Shown: positions 1-10,509 of the stretch, one piece after another | Position numbering within the stretch: position 1 is the first letter of the stretch | Layout of the letters: each line of letters starts with the position of its first letter | Source: Bradysia coprophila | Lineage: Eukaryota > Arthropoda > Insecta > Diptera > Sciaridae | Reading direction: 5' to 3' | DNA: 64,000 nt | Assembly (NCBI RefSeq): GCF_014529535.1 | Contig: NC_050738.1 | Span: 12,602,062-12,666,061 of the forward strand | The notes under the pieces: model-generated | What the model was told of the DNA's origin: nothing | The model's input: the letters and a program-made list of their open reading frames with translations, nothing else | The model's database searches: none | Translations under genes and position numbers: made by a program

Positions 1-591
1 TTTTACCTTACTTCGAAGCAGAATGAACCAAAAATCTTCAAAAAATTTAATTTCGTGTCATTTGGAGCAATTGTGGAATTATATGGTCCACATCTACAGG
101 AAAACAAATTTCAAAAATCATTTGAGATTTATTGAGAATATCTCGGAATGTCGAATACAAACAAACACTTTTTGGTCATGTCTCCCCGAGACCGCATTTT
201 ACAATAACCTCGTATTGGTGTCAAACTACGCGTCTTGTCAATAGCTTTCAGCAAAAAAAAAAGTTTAGTGAAATCGGTTCAGGTTTCGTGAAATAAACTA
301 GAATTTTCAAAAATTTTCTGAAAACAAGCATACATTTTTATGGTTGTATCTCCCCGATATTTTTGGCCACCGACGTAATATGGGGCTTAAACGACGCGTC
401 TGGTCAACAGCTTTCAAGGAAAAAAAAGTTTGCCGAAATCGCATTTCAATTGGTGAAAATATTTCGAACAGTCACAAATTAGCTGGAATTACCCATAGTT
501 CCACTCATGTTTGAAGAGCGTTGAGTTCCACTCATGCTTGAAGAGCGTTGAGTTCCACTCATGCTTGAAGAGCGTTGACTCACACTTCTTT
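1..591. repeat. Gene-free edge with two diverged tandem units
   Basis: No gene is recognised here. Two diverged copies of a unit of about 115 bp occur at roughly 178-294 and 345-460. Both contain a CTCCCCGA stretch, then an ACGCGTCT/GACGCGTCT motif, GTCAA(T/C)AGCTTTCA, a poly-A run, an AAAGTTT block and a GAAATCG block. The 73-codon open frame across 23-244 looks like part of this repeat and not a gene. A separate 27-bp triplet repeat follows at 497-577. Confidence 0.5.
497..577. repeat. 27-bp tandem repeat, three copies
   Basis: Three consecutive 27-bp units (497-523, 524-550, 551-577) each begin AGTTCCACTCATG and end GAAGAGCGTTG. The first differs from the others by a single T/C change. 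The array ends 15 bp from the stop codon of the DUF229 gene, so it probably lies in its 3' untranslated region. The unit resembles the right end of the inverted-repeat element at 51912-52082 (CCACTCATGCTTGCAGTGCG). Confidence 0.9.
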
Positions 592-2690
592 TTACATAAA
601 ACTGTTACAGTAACAGTAGAGCTTGACTTCATAATCGTCGACACATTGACTTTGCTTGCCATATAAATTTACCCTACTTATTGTTCCCGTAATGTTCGCT
701 GAACCATGATTAAAAACCCGAACAGTTGCCTCAAACTCCGCGAATCCTGGCTTCGTTTGCAATCGCACGCTAATGTCCTCGAATTTATTTTCATCCTTTT
801 CGAAACCCTTAATGTCCGAGCTCGATGAAAAGACATTCGCATTCGAAATGGAATTTAATGATAGCGGCTGACATTGGGGGAACCTTTTGACGATTTTATT
901 TAGATGTTGAACGATTAGACGGGCCGATTTAAGGACTCTGCTATCCGTTGTTGATAATTCTTGTACCTCATGGCATGTACACCAATGTGGTGATATTTCA
1001 GCTAAGCTGCACGATCTCGACGCTGGTATTGGTAAAAATAAGCTGATGCCTCGGGGCATTGGGTCCGTTTCCAGTAATTCATGTGATCGTTTTTGTATGG
1101 ACTCATTGGTAATTACGTCTAGGTTTGATAGATCACGAAGTGTTTCGTACAAATCGAAATGCGTAGTTAATTGTCGTCGATTCTTGAGCAAATTCTTGAC
1201 AGCATTTGGAAATCTGAGCGGAAACGATTTTGGTGGGACGATGAATAGGGCTGGTTGCCTTTCTTCCATCATACCCTGGTAAGTATTGCGAAACGAACCG
1301 AATCGTAAACCGTGATCGCTCATTATGAAGAGGAATGTGTTGTCTATGGTTTGTGCGGGTAAGCTGGACAGAAATTCTGAAAAAAAAATCGAATTCGATT
1401 TCATTGTCCCATCTAAAATACCTGAGAACTGACCTGAAAAACTATCGTCAATCAACTGCGGACTCAGCAAATCATCATGACTATAGCTTGATGACCAAAA
1501 GAACGAGAAATACGCCTTCGATCCAATGGATTGTATAAATTTGGTGATATATTCAACGAACAAGTCAAACGAATTTCTGTATCCCAAGCAATAGTAGGTA
1601 TTGACCACTCGTTTCGACTCTTTGCTTCGTTCCATTTCCATTACAATCGGCCGTAAATAGAAATCGGTTGGTTGTCTGGAAAATCCACCACGAAAATAGT
1701 TGAACAATCCCAGCCATCCCGTGTCTTCGGCAAACAATGTGGAGTAGTTTTGTGTTTTGAATTTGTCCCAAATGAAGTGGCACCGATCGAACGTAGTGTT
1801 ATCGTAGGGAACGCAAGCGTCAATAATTTCGTCCTTATCTAAACCGGTAAGAACTGAAAGATGAAGGTTTTCATTAGTCGTTATATTCAACGAATGTCTT
1901 TGTCTCAAATAAATGCACCTGGCACTAAGTTCGGGTAGGTATTGTCTTCTAATTTATTGTAGCCAAAAAACTCAATTGCTCTCAAGTCGTTTAACATCAC
2001 AGAAACGGATTTATTCATTTGCCGATGAAAGTTTAAACGGGACATACTGTCTATTCCAAGTACCATAACATTCGGCTTGTATTTTGAGTCTTTGGCAGCG
2101 TTTGTACTTGGCACAGGTACGAAAAAATGATGATCCTTGTAAATTATTGCATCAGTGACGGAATTTTTGCAAATCACTCTAACAAATTCGTAATTAATTC
2201 TAACTGTTTCACCGAAACCAAAACCTCTCGTTTTGGTTTTATCCAGAAAACTTGTATCATCGGTCTGGCGGTACATCGGAGTGTACGAACATTTGATATC
2301 ATTTACATCTTTCACATCGTAGTAAATGTCCAGTTCGGTTTCATTCAATGATATCCAGAGAAAGTTATTATTGCTCCTCGTCATCGGAATCGAACATTCA
2401 ACGGGCGATTTAAATTTATGCTGAAACTTGTCGATGTGATCACCATACACTGGAAAGCTGGGCATCTTGCAGCCTATTGTGTTCACAAAGTAGGACGAGT
2501 CCCATTCGTGTTCCTGTTGCTTGCGTTCGATTTCCCAATTCCAGTTATTTCGGGTGAACTTCAAACCGATGTAATTGGGTAAATTTATCATAGATATATC
2601 AACGGTGTAGAGTATTGTGCCGATTATAATTGTTAGACTGATAAGAAGTTTGAGCAACGATATTTTCATGCCATGTTCGGGATACAACAT
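592..2690 (-). CDS. DUF229 family (sulfatase/alkaline-phosphatase fold) membrane protein
   Basis: Three exons on the minus strand: 2690-1919, 1853-1422 and 1376-592, giving 662 residues. Intron 1 (1918-1854) joins the NLVP and LTGL codons. Intron 2 (1421-1377, 45 bp) is in frame and lacks a stop, and a second in-frame donor at 1433 would make it 57 bp. The start is a true ATG followed by a membrane segment at about residues 11-29, so a type II or signal-anchored protein is likely. The sulfatase-like core is visible: VLGIDSMSRLN near residue 211 (metal/nucleophile region), VLTGL, FAEDTGWLGLF and IMSDHGLRFG near 420. The ending KLYCYC is typical of the family's C-terminus. Members are uncharacterised extracellular or lumenal proteins, common in insects and nematodes; substrate unknown. 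The family call is firm; any reaction would be inference. Confidence 0.9.
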
Positions 2691-5600
2691 TCTGGAATGC
2701 GATAAAAAAAATTAACTTTAATTTTTTTTTTGCTGTGGTTTTTCACTACTCTTCAATGAATATACTCTCCGTTTCATGAACTGATAAGAGGCGTGTAACG
2801 TTTTTAACAATGTAACATATATTTGTGTACATGATGTGCGGTGTATCCGTTGCAATATCTACAATGTATGCGTTTCACGTCATTTTAGCAAAAGACGAAT
2901 ATTTAGTTTATGTTAAAAAAAATGGAGTAAATAGATCACTTCATAGTATTTAGATCAAATGAAGTAAAAGATTCGGTACTAAGACTGTTGATGCACTTGT
3001 CGTCTGTGAAAGGTTGAAAACGGAAAAATCTGTTAACTTAACGATCGTAGGACTACATTTGCCTTATTACGAATGGAAATATTTAAATATTCTCGAGAAC
3101 TCTTCATTCATAATTTAAGAACAGGACGAAACTAGGCATATAATTCGACTAATCCGAAATGAGGGAAAGCATATTTCCATATGCTCAGGGTTCCGATTTT
3201 TCGATTTTGAAAAGAGGACATTTCTTAGGCAGAATGAGAACGACAGTACTGTACATGGACTTTGGGCAACTATTGTTTAATTTACACCGCAATTCTTGCT
3301 GAAATTAAAGAATTCTATCCCTTGAGCACGGAAATCATCATGATATTCTTTTGGATTCCTTGTCAGCACACCGAATAGTACAGAAGTAACCGATGGTCCA
3401 AAAGGTGCCACTGCCAAGATTGCCTAACATCCAAAATTTGACCTTTTGGTTTTTGACTTATATTTCCTGAGAGACAAATGATTATGTTCAGCTTGTGGTA
3501 TGAGGTGGTAGGGGAGATCGAGCAACCGGTGCTGCTGAATCGAGGAAAATTTAGGTGGTAAAGAAGACGAGCGGAGCGATGGATTGTTTTATAGATAAAT
3601 TGTAATCATCAGTAACTTTCGGAGGAGATTATTAGTTGCCGCCTCGCATCTAAAATTTTCCAACGCTGCATCAAATATACTTAAAGAAGAAGAAGAAGGC
3701 CCTCAAGAGGACAAAGAAGACGTTGTAAAAAAAGAAGATTCCCAATTCACTTTAAAGTTTAAAATTTAAAACGGGTCGGGTCAGGTATCAGTTTTAGGAC
3801 TCGAAACGAATTAATTCAATCTGAATTATATTTTCAGATTGACCCAAAAATTTTCAGATCAAATGTGATCTGAATTTTATTTGAGCTGATCTGAATTTTA
3901 ACTGAAATCTGAAAATTTGATTTTATGCAATCTGAAGTGGTAAGATCAGTTTCAGATTGATCTGTAATCTGAACAGATTCTCTATACAATTTTAAGATAT
4001 ACCGACCAGATCACATGTTAAACTGATCTGATCTGGAAAAAGCGAATTTGATATTATCAGATTCGGATCAGATTCAGTTTAAAGCGATCTGATCTGAAAT
4101 CGGAATTTTTTAGATCCACTTAGTTCAGATCAGAGTCCTAGTCAGTTGTCTCGGGTTTTGGATTTTCGGATTTAAAAAAGGTAATTCACAGAAACTACAC
4201 ATTCATAGTTATGGATTCCATACATCATCTATGCATATTATCACAGTATGTTCTCGTTTTTACAAAAAATAAAAAGACGTAAGTATATATAATAGAACCC
4301 TTACATTACGAATAGATTTGGTAAAATTTGATATAAGAAATATCCACCACAATATTTTCAATAACCTACTTCTGAACGATCGAAAAATGAGTAGAAAATT
4401 TAAAAAAAAAAGTTGGATTCTTCACTCCTTGTAATCAAAAGCCTTCTCTCGTCCATCATTTTAAACGGGAAATAAATCAATTCATTATGTTAATTAAATG
4501 TCAAAGTGTGAAACATCGTCGGTCTTATCAAATTGAAAATAATTTTTTTCTCGCGAAATTAATTGTGCAGCTGGCACACTTTTGTGCTTTATGAAATCGC
4601 ATAATTGAATTGAATGTCTTCAATTAATTGAAAAATTAGGCGGAAGATCGGCGTGTTATATTTTACGATTCTGCATTTAACATTTCGATGAAGAGTAGAG
4701 AAAAATTTTAGCACCACCACTTACATGTTTATAAACTTATTGGTGTCACAACCTTTGCGTAAATTCCATCGAAAAGGATAAAATTATTTTTAACATTTTA
4801 AAAGCATTCGTAACTTGATAGTTCTTGTTAAACAACCATCGTAGGAACGATTATTTAATTTACACAAATTTGCACTAACGTATCGATGGTAGACATCCAT
4901 ATCAAATGCAGTCCAATAACACTATATTTGGAAGTCACCCCAACTGAGTAGAAAAAAACACATTAAGTTTCTCCGTCGATTAGAGATGCTGTATATATAT
5001 TCCGGAGTGAAAAAAATAGAAGTTAGGGATAGATTTTGCGCACAAACGGTCCATCAGCCAACATTACACGTAGCAAAATGTGATGGTGTTTCCACTGCTT
5101 TGTTTTTCTCCACACATTTTGTCCCTAACAAATTCGGATACATAGCGTAAATATCTCAAATAAAAGAGTATCAAGTGTGCTGTACTTTCGTCATCATGAA
5201 AATGATAGGGATATGCATATGTGTAACGTACGCATACGAGATTGTGTCCCTTTATCAGAGCAATTTAAAGAAATGGTTGTGTGGGAAGTAAGTTTTTTTT
5301 TCTGTAAGAACTTTGAAATTCTCGTTACAATTCATGCGATTATAGTGCGTCATTGCTTTAGTGATATCGAATGAAAATGGGCTCGATTGATTATCGTCCG
5401 TTGAGGATTTTTCCTTTATCTTTTTTATTTCAAAATAATTCTGAACATGAGTACTGTGTACTGAAGTTTAATCTTATGCAGCAGTGCCGGTCTATCCCAT
5501 GGGCAAAGTGGGACCGACACAGGGCGCTGAGAAACTATTACATTGAACAGACATATCATCATTTAACGACAAGTTTTATATGCAGGAAAATGCATCATTA

Positions 5601-5709
5601 AACAATTGAAGTAAAAGATTCTTTGTCAATATGTGAAAAATTCTAGTAATTTAAAAGTAGTAACAGAGTGTTTTCGTAGACTGTGAAAGGTTATCTGATT
5701 TGTTCTTTT
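2691..5709. other. Intergenic, no gene seen
   Basis: Upstream of the DUF229 gene. Only short shadow frames occur. The stretch holds a copy of the dispersed GAAGTAAAAGAT repeat (about 2880-3020, plus strand) and the GATCTGA-rich tract at 3800-4140. The DUF229 promoter should lie just above 2690, but I could not place a TATA box with any certainty. Confidence 0.5.
3800..4140. repeat. GATCTGA/TCAGATC-rich degenerate tract
   Basis: Over about 340 bp the hexamer ATCTGA and its complement TCAGAT recur many times, often as GATCTGAA or TTCAGATC on both strands and at irregular spacing. This gives a self-complementary, low-complexity tract. It has no open frame and no fixed period, so it looks like a degraded palindromic satellite and not a coding region. 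Confidence 0.75.
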
Positions 5710-5823
5710 AAGGCCAGTTCATGGTCGCATATATCGCAAAAATGTATGCGAGTATGAACTGGCCTTAAGGCCAGTTCATGGTCGCATATATCGCAAAAAT
5801 GTATGCGAGTATGAACTGGCCTT
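5710..5823. repeat. 57-bp imperfect palindrome, perfectly duplicated in tandem
   Basis: Two identical 57-bp units abut at 5710-5766 and 5767-5823. Each unit has 13-bp perfect terminal inverted repeats (AAGGCCAGTTCAT...ATGAACTGGCCTT) around a GCATA-rich centre, so each is a short hairpin by itself and the pair can form a larger cruciform. No coding potential. Confidence 0.95.
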
Positions 5824-6093
5824 AAACTAAATCGGTCCGCAACGTGTTGAATTTGTCCTTCAATAAATTTTTAGCAAATTCTAACCTAGAGTGAAATGAA
5901 GTATTTGTATCTTCAAGGTACGGTACTTTCAGACGTAGCCTGACTTAAGTTTCGTTAAATGTTCGTTCACTCATTCGTTTGTGTGAGATGTCGTTTAACG
6001 TGGATGACATTTCAAGCGGCCTTTAAGATGATTATTTAGGCTTTAGGCTTTAATGATAGTAAGTTTCTTTCAATCTGTTGCTATTATTCAGAT

Positions 6094-6407
6094 CAACGCA
6101 CTTCAAGCAAAAGTGATACTCTAAATAGGGTACTGAAACTTGACAGTGCTTCATACAAAATTTTACACTGTAAAAAGAATGGGGATAAAATTTCATACAA
6201 AAAGTACTCTATTTGGCAGCTGCAACGCACTTCAAGCAAAAGTGCTATTAATGACAGCTGCCAAATAGAGTACTATTACAGTACTAGTACAGTGTAAAAT
6301 TTTGTATGGAGCACTGTCAAGTTTCAGTACTCTATTTAGAGTACCACTTTTGCTTGAAGTGCGTTGGCAGCTGTCATAATAGTACTTTTGCTTGAAGTGC
6401 GTTGTGA
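6094..6407. mobile_element. Composite inverted-repeat element, CAACGCACTTCAAGC family
   Basis: The terminal motif CAACGCACTTCAAGCAAAAG starts at 6094 and 6227, and its complement CTTTTGCTTGAAGTGCGTTG ends at 6365 and 6404. The outer left arm (6094-6142) pairs with 6318-6365 over about 48 bp. A second set of ends carrying GACAGCTGCCAA pairs 6227-6266 with 6364-6404. The structure is two overlapping or nested miniature elements with no transposase. A further, simpler copy lies at 51912-52082. Confidence 0.85.
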
Positions 6408-6698
6408 CCAAAAATGATGTGGAGTCTTTGGTTGTTTTTCTTAATTTTCAACAGTTCCACTTCGGGATATTATACTCGAGGGATTATTTATCTACCAATT
6501 TTACTTTTAAATCACTTTACCATTAATGCATTGTAAACTCGAAATTGGTACCAAATTTGGTGAAAATAATGGCAAAATGAAATGAACATAACGAGCATTC
6601 CGACAAAATAGTTGGTCGTTAATTATATTACTATCCGTCAGTGCTAGGTTATCGTAGCCCTAGCCTATGTTTAGAAACAAAAAAAAGCTATTGTTATC

Positions 6699-7114
6699 TT
6701 AAGAGGCACCGGCACTTAGCTAAAATTGTAGCCTACATTTGCGTGTTTCGTATTTCATTTTTGTTAATATCTTTTCATCAGAATCCTTTTTGAAAAATGT
6801 ACGACCGCAATTCCGACCACGAATCTGCTAGCTTTAAATAAAAATTAGTTTTGGTTGTAGTCGTTTGATCAGCTCTGAGAAAAGTGAGCAGTTTCATGAA
6901 ATTTTCATAAACTGCTCATTGTTCTCAGAGCTGGTCAAATTGTTACAACCAAATCTATTTTCTGTTAAAAGCTAACACATTCGTGGTCGGAATTGCGGTC
7001 GTACATTTTTGAAAAAGGATTCTGATGGAAAGATATCATCAAAAGTAAACTAAAATCCTGTATTTAAAAATCGCCCTAATGTATGCTTTTCGGAAAAGTA
7101 CCGGTGCCTCTTAA
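6699..7114. mobile_element. Foldback miniature element with TTAA ends (piggyBac-like)
   Basis: The element runs from TTAAGAGGCACCGG to CCGGTGCCTCTTAA. Long imperfect inverted arms include the block with AAAATGTACGACCGCAATTC on one side and its complement on the other, and a central stem CAGCTCTGAGAA/TTCTCAGAGCTG. TTAA at both borders fits the target preference of piggyBac-type transposases, but no such enzyme is encoded here. A rearranged relative lies at 38438-38846. Confidence 0.85.
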
Positions 7115-8974
7115 ATTGGGGCTGAAAATTGCAATAGACCATGGCACTTTAAATCATAATCCGACCCTGCATCCGTTCCAATAATCACAACATGTTCACA
7201 CATGCACATTGTTTACATTACGCCAGTTGTCTCATTCCACGCGGGAGCGTATTAGCAGGAAATCCGAGTATATAAAGGGAATCACACTATAACATAAGAC
7301 ACGTGTGGGACTAAGAAAAACAGAGAGTCACGCGAATAAGGATTTTGAGGTGACTGCACTTATTCGACAATTTGTATACTGATAATGAAGGTTGAGCTGG
7401 GTCCTTCAATTTTAACTTAATTTATTGTGTACTTCACCGGTTGACCGATGTCCAATCGATAGCTAAAGTGTATTCTACAAATAATTCAAAGAAAACTCAA
7501 ATTTCACGTTAGGTTTCTGTGAATTTTTTTATTTTCTCTAAATTTTGTACTGTTTTAAATAGACTGTAAGTATACTATGCAGCCTGACCACGTATCAGTT
7601 ATTTGACCCAAATTAATCGAGGATTCGAGGAATCGATATAAAAGGCTTACATGTCTATTCATTGCCATACAGTAATGTCGTTATTAGCTTGGCTGTTCTG
7701 ATGGCTATCTGACTTACAAGTTGTCGCCAAACTTTCAACTGACAATTCCTAATTAAGTCAACCCATGGGTCAAGATCGAAATCGAAGATTGAATAAGAAC
7801 TTTTCTCATCGGTGCGTGTGAATCCAAATTTAATTTACGCGTAAGAGATTTACTCTAGGCAATGCTTATGCCGAAAAAAGTAGTGCTAGAAAGTACACAT
7901 CTGAAGCTTCTTTTCCCCTTCTCACTGGAATGAATCATTCAACACAATAAAAAATCGTTTCGCAATTTAAAATTTTTTTATTTTGTTTTTATATCAAAAA
8001 GGAAAGAAAATTAAAAACAATGAAAATTGGACGACAATAATGTTTTTCTCTTTAAATTTAAATTAAAACTCTATCTCGCGTAATAAATATAGAACTAGAC
8101 AGTATGTGTTTTGTGTATATTCATCATTATTCCGCAATCCACAACGAATATATAAATTCTTAAATTTAAGAAGAAAAGAAGAAGAAAACAATTATGTTTG
8201 ATAATGGCCTTATTATATAGCTCCGGTTGTGTTTCTTGTTTTTTTCTGAAATGTTAACAAATTTGAATATAATTTCTGGTGTTGATTAAGTTTATGTTCT
8301 TAAACGGATATAAGAGCATAAAAGGAGGAGGGGTTTTTCGTTTGAAATATTTTTTGTGTGTGGTTTCTTTCGTAATCAATTTTAGATGAAACATTTCACT
8401 GTCTTCCCGTGAGTTTTTTGTTTAAATTTTTTATTCATAAACTTAAATATGATCCTTCTCATAAACGTAATTCTATTTGTTATATTTTAATGCACACTCT
8501 TAAATTTCAAAAATGATTTTTTGCATAAGTTTTTTGTTTTTTTTTTAAATCTTTTTTATTTTTGTCTCGTCTCACAACAATCATCTAAATCTTAAATTAA
8601 TTCACTCTTCTAATAAATGATTCGTCATTTTCTTTTCATTTTTTTTGTTTATTTTTTAAATTTTGTATTTCACAGTCCCTTTTTTCATTATTTTTATTAC
8701 TTAATTCTTAAGATCCTTGCACTGAAAACCATATATATGACTCTTTTGTTTAATTATCCTCTATGCTTCATTTTTTTTAGTGTTACTTTACTTTTATCAA
8801 ATATATTATTGAGGTTTCGGTTATGTATTTGCTTTAAATGTTCGTTTTGTTTGTTAGTTTTACTCTCTTTCATCATTTTACGTTTGTTTTATAAAAATTA
8901 TAGCTCCGAAAATGAAACACGACGAAAGAATGAGTACATACCGGGGCCGGAATTCGTGGAAACATTACCGCGAA
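7115..8974. other. Intergenic, T-rich, no gene seen
   Basis: A TATATAAAGG sequence at 7269-7278 with no recognisable gene downstream is the only promoter-like motif. From about 7950 to 8900 the plus strand becomes strongly T-rich. The 155-codon open frame at 8617-9084 encodes a low-complexity F/L/I-rich string and then runs into the minisatellite at 8975, so I regard it as chance. Confidence 0.45.
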
Positions 8975-9500
8975 TATTGGTGAATTTTCTAGATTTTCGT
9001 GATTTTCGTCAAATGCTGAGAAAATTCACGACAATTTTCAGAAAATTCACAAGATTCTGCGTAAAATCACGACAATTTGCGTAAACCCATCACAATTTTC
9101 CGGAAATTCAAGATAATTTTTCGAAAATAAAAGATAATTCTGCGAAAATTCACGAAAATATTGCGAACATTCACGACAATCTTCTGAACATTCACGAGAG
9201 TTTTACGAAACCTCGCGAAATTCCGCGTCAATTTGCATGAAATCTTGACAATTTTCCGAAAATTCTCAACAATTTATCGAAAATGCAAAAAATTACGACA
9301 CTTTGCGTACACGCACGACAATTTTCTGGTAGATCAAGATTTGAAAATGAACAACAATTCTGCAGAAATTCACAAAGATATTGCAAACATTCACAATTTT
9401 CAGAAAATTCACTAGAATTTTGCTAAGCCTCTCGATAATTCCGTGACAATTTGCGTAAACTCACGACAATTTTCCGAAAATAATCGACCATTTTTCGAAA
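8975..9500. repeat. Degenerate minisatellite (CACGACAATTTTCCGAAAAT type)
   Basis: Roughly 20-bp units built from (A/C)ACGACAATTTTC(C/A)GAAAATTC and CACGACAATTTGCGTAAA recur about two dozen times with substitutions and small length changes. The array has no coding conservation. Open frames across it are by-products of the period. Confidence 0.8.
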
Positions 9501-10509
9501 ATGTTTTTCCGACTCGGACCAGGAGGAGTATACCGTTAGACGAATGGCATGTTTGAAACACTTTTTCGTTTGACGGGGCTATTCAAGACTAGAGATGGAT
9601 TTTTCTTTGCTTTTGTAAGTATATTCAACGTAACTATTTTCCTGTGTGTTTTCAGTGTTTTATTTAGTTGAACGTTTATCCTTACGAGAAGCGCTAGGTA
9701 ATACATTGACAGAACAACAAAATATAATAAAATTCATGATATCAAACACTTTGTAGCACAAAGTATACGCAAAATTTCAGTCGTTTAATCTTCGATATGA
9801 TGCGGTAAAACAGAAAAAATTTGTTTTGATTAAAAAGGTAAAAAGGTCACGACCGCGGACCGATAAGAAATTTTAATTGCAATTACGATTGTCCAGAAAT
9901 TGTGTGTTTTGCTTGAAATGATATTTTTTATTGATCTTCAAAATACATTCACAAAATAAACGTAAATCGAATTAAAACATTTGGAAACGTTCAAATCGTC
10001 TAGCATTCAAATGATTGTTGTATTTTGTTTATAAAAATTTGAAAAAAAAAAGTTATTTGAGACACATTTCCGTCGCACACATCGAAAATTACTGATTTAT
10101 AATGGAAATTACTAGCACGAATTAAAATTAGTTAAATATTCTCAAGACAGTTCTCTGGTTGGCATTATTTGCCAATATATTGCTGGCTATAACATTAAAG
10201 ACAAGATTGAAACTTTGCAACAGTTTGATAATCATTATCAGCTAATAACAGTACCGCGAATTGCATGAGTGTAACGACGTTAAAGAGAAAATTTTCAATG
10301 AATGAAACAAACTCATTGATTTCTAAATCAAATTCTCCCATCTCAGTCTACGTTGAACACAATTTAGAAGAACGAATATAATTTAACATAATCAAACCGA
10401 AAATTAATGTTCCGATTTCATGCTTCGGTTGCACTTCTCTCTCTCTCTCTCTATCTCTTTCTCTCTACCTTGTTGTTTGTCTGTTTTTTCTTTTCGTTTA
10501 TTTGATTTC
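9501..10509. other. Intergenic; probable 3' flank of WDR26
   Basis: No gene seen. A CT-rich simple repeat lies at about 10438-10467, shortly downstream of the WDR26 stop codon and probably within its 3' untranslated region. On the minus strand, AATAAA-like hexamers occur near 9930, but a poly(A) site cannot be assigned from sequence alone. Confidence 0.4.

Noticed and set aside
8617..9084. 155-codon open frame on the plus strand
   Set aside because: It is a low-complexity F/L/I string from a T-rich tract that continues into a minisatellite. No domain, and the composition explains the open frame.
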